Shown: in pieces, positions 63,677 through 64,000 of the stretch
How positions within the stretch are numbered: the stretch's first letter is position 1
Layout of the letters: every line of letters begins with the position of its first letter
Origin: Alteromonas australica
GTDB taxonomy: Bacteria; Pseudomonadota; Gammaproteobacteria; Enterobacterales; Alteromonadaceae
Length of the DNA: 64,000 bases
Assembly: GCF_000730385.1 (NCBI RefSeq)
Contig: NZ_CP008849.1
Location: forward strand, 930,001 to 994,000
Direction of reading: 5' to 3'
Position numbers and translations under genes: made by a program
Notes under the pieces: generated by a model
What the model was told of the DNA's origin: nothing
Database searches by the model: none
The model's input: the letters and a program-made list of their open reading frames with translations, nothing else

Positions 63677-64000
63677 CTAATTCGGCGCCTGGCTTATGAA
63701 TACTTCTTGGAAAAACTTCGATAAATTAAGTTTAAAGTCTTCTGGACGAACACCTGAGACTATCTCGTCATCATATTGGCTTAAATCGATTCGCTTAATT
63801 TCATTGTAATGATTTGACGTCACGCTATAAAAAGACATGACCACAGGGCTTAAGGCATCTCGCTTACCGCGCTGACTAACAATGGCTAGCTTGCCACTTT
63901 TCAATCGAACCAATGACCCCACAGGGTGAACCCCCACACATTGAATAAATTGGGTCACTAAATTTTGGTCGAGGTTATCAATACTGGTTAACCGCTTGAG
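63677..64000 (-). CDS. C-terminal end of a probable HD-GYP phosphodiesterase (partial)
   Basis: The frame is open to the right edge on the minus strand. It reads ITSIDNLDQNLVTQFIQCVGVHPVGSLVRLKSGKLAIV-like sequence, ending in the beta-rich tail seen after HD-GYP domains. The ATG-like codon at 63958 is internal (GTG Val). The catalytic HD and GYP motifs lie outside the window, so the call is by tail pattern only. Confidence 0.65.
   Translation of the reverse strand, partial: LKRLTSIDNLDQNLVTQFIQCVGVHPVGSLVRLKSGKLAIVSQRGKRDALSPVVMSFYSVTSNHYNEIKRIDLSQYDDEIVSGVRPEDFKLNLSKFFQEVFISQAPN

Overview
The window looks like chromosomal DNA of a marine gammaproteobacterium of the Alteromonas type. The reasons are moderate GC content, a large TonB-dependent receptor with a neighbouring LacI regulator, a YbiT-type ABC-F protein, SrmB, the yggN-hemW-rdgB neighbourhood, GspA/GspB (ExeA/ExeB) secretion genes, and PA2778/PA2779 and MipA/OmpV family genes. 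Gene density is high and most genes are ordinary housekeeping or envelope genes.

Layout. 1-3966: end of sbcD and all of sbcC (DNA end-processing nuclease). 3967-8102: an accessory patch with an AraC-regulator remnant, a secreted beta-lactamase-fold hydrolase and an AT-rich DUF262/DUF1524 (GmrSD-like) putative restriction gene. 8103-16290: DUF2059, VOC, methyltransferase, GST, CreA, MipA, sulfotransferase, glucosamine kinase and patatin genes. 16380-23245: YbiT, a PA2779/PA2778 pair with a terminator-like hairpin inside the second gene, NagA, MscS, DUF305 and a small ion-channel-like protein. 23487-31385: a carbohydrate locus. A GMC oxidoreductase, its Tat-type small subunit and a lipoprotein TIM-barrel enzyme diverge from a TonB receptor and a LacI regulator. 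Two near-identical 14-bp LacI-type palindromes lie between the two arms.

31470-47078 is a 15.6 kb integrative element inserted in a CAT-anticodon tRNA gene. It is bounded by a perfect 52-bp direct repeat; the left copy is a tRNA 3' fragment and the right copy is part of the intact gene. It carries a tyrosine integrase, an AlpA-type regulator heading a tightly overlapping operon of unknown proteins that ends in a four-HTH plus LAGLIDADG protein, a 554-bp non-coding region with repeats, and a type I restriction-modification operon. In that operon a reverse transcriptase with an intact YIDD motif and a large helical C-terminal domain sits between hsdS and hsdR. A truncated gene and two small unknown genes follow. 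I regard the RM plus RT operon and the AlpA-LAGLIDADG operon as the best candidates for an under-described (probably anti-phage) system.

47108-64000 returns to core genes: a lone MbnP-like lipoprotein, a YiiX-like peptidase, a LytTR regulator next to lrgAB, a CheC-type response regulator plus PAS protein, two DUF1566 surface proteins, yggN, hemW, rdgB, srmB, cca (with its HD active site lost), gspA, gspB and the end of a probable HD-GYP gene. All functional assignments come from reading motifs and overall resemblance. No database search was possible.
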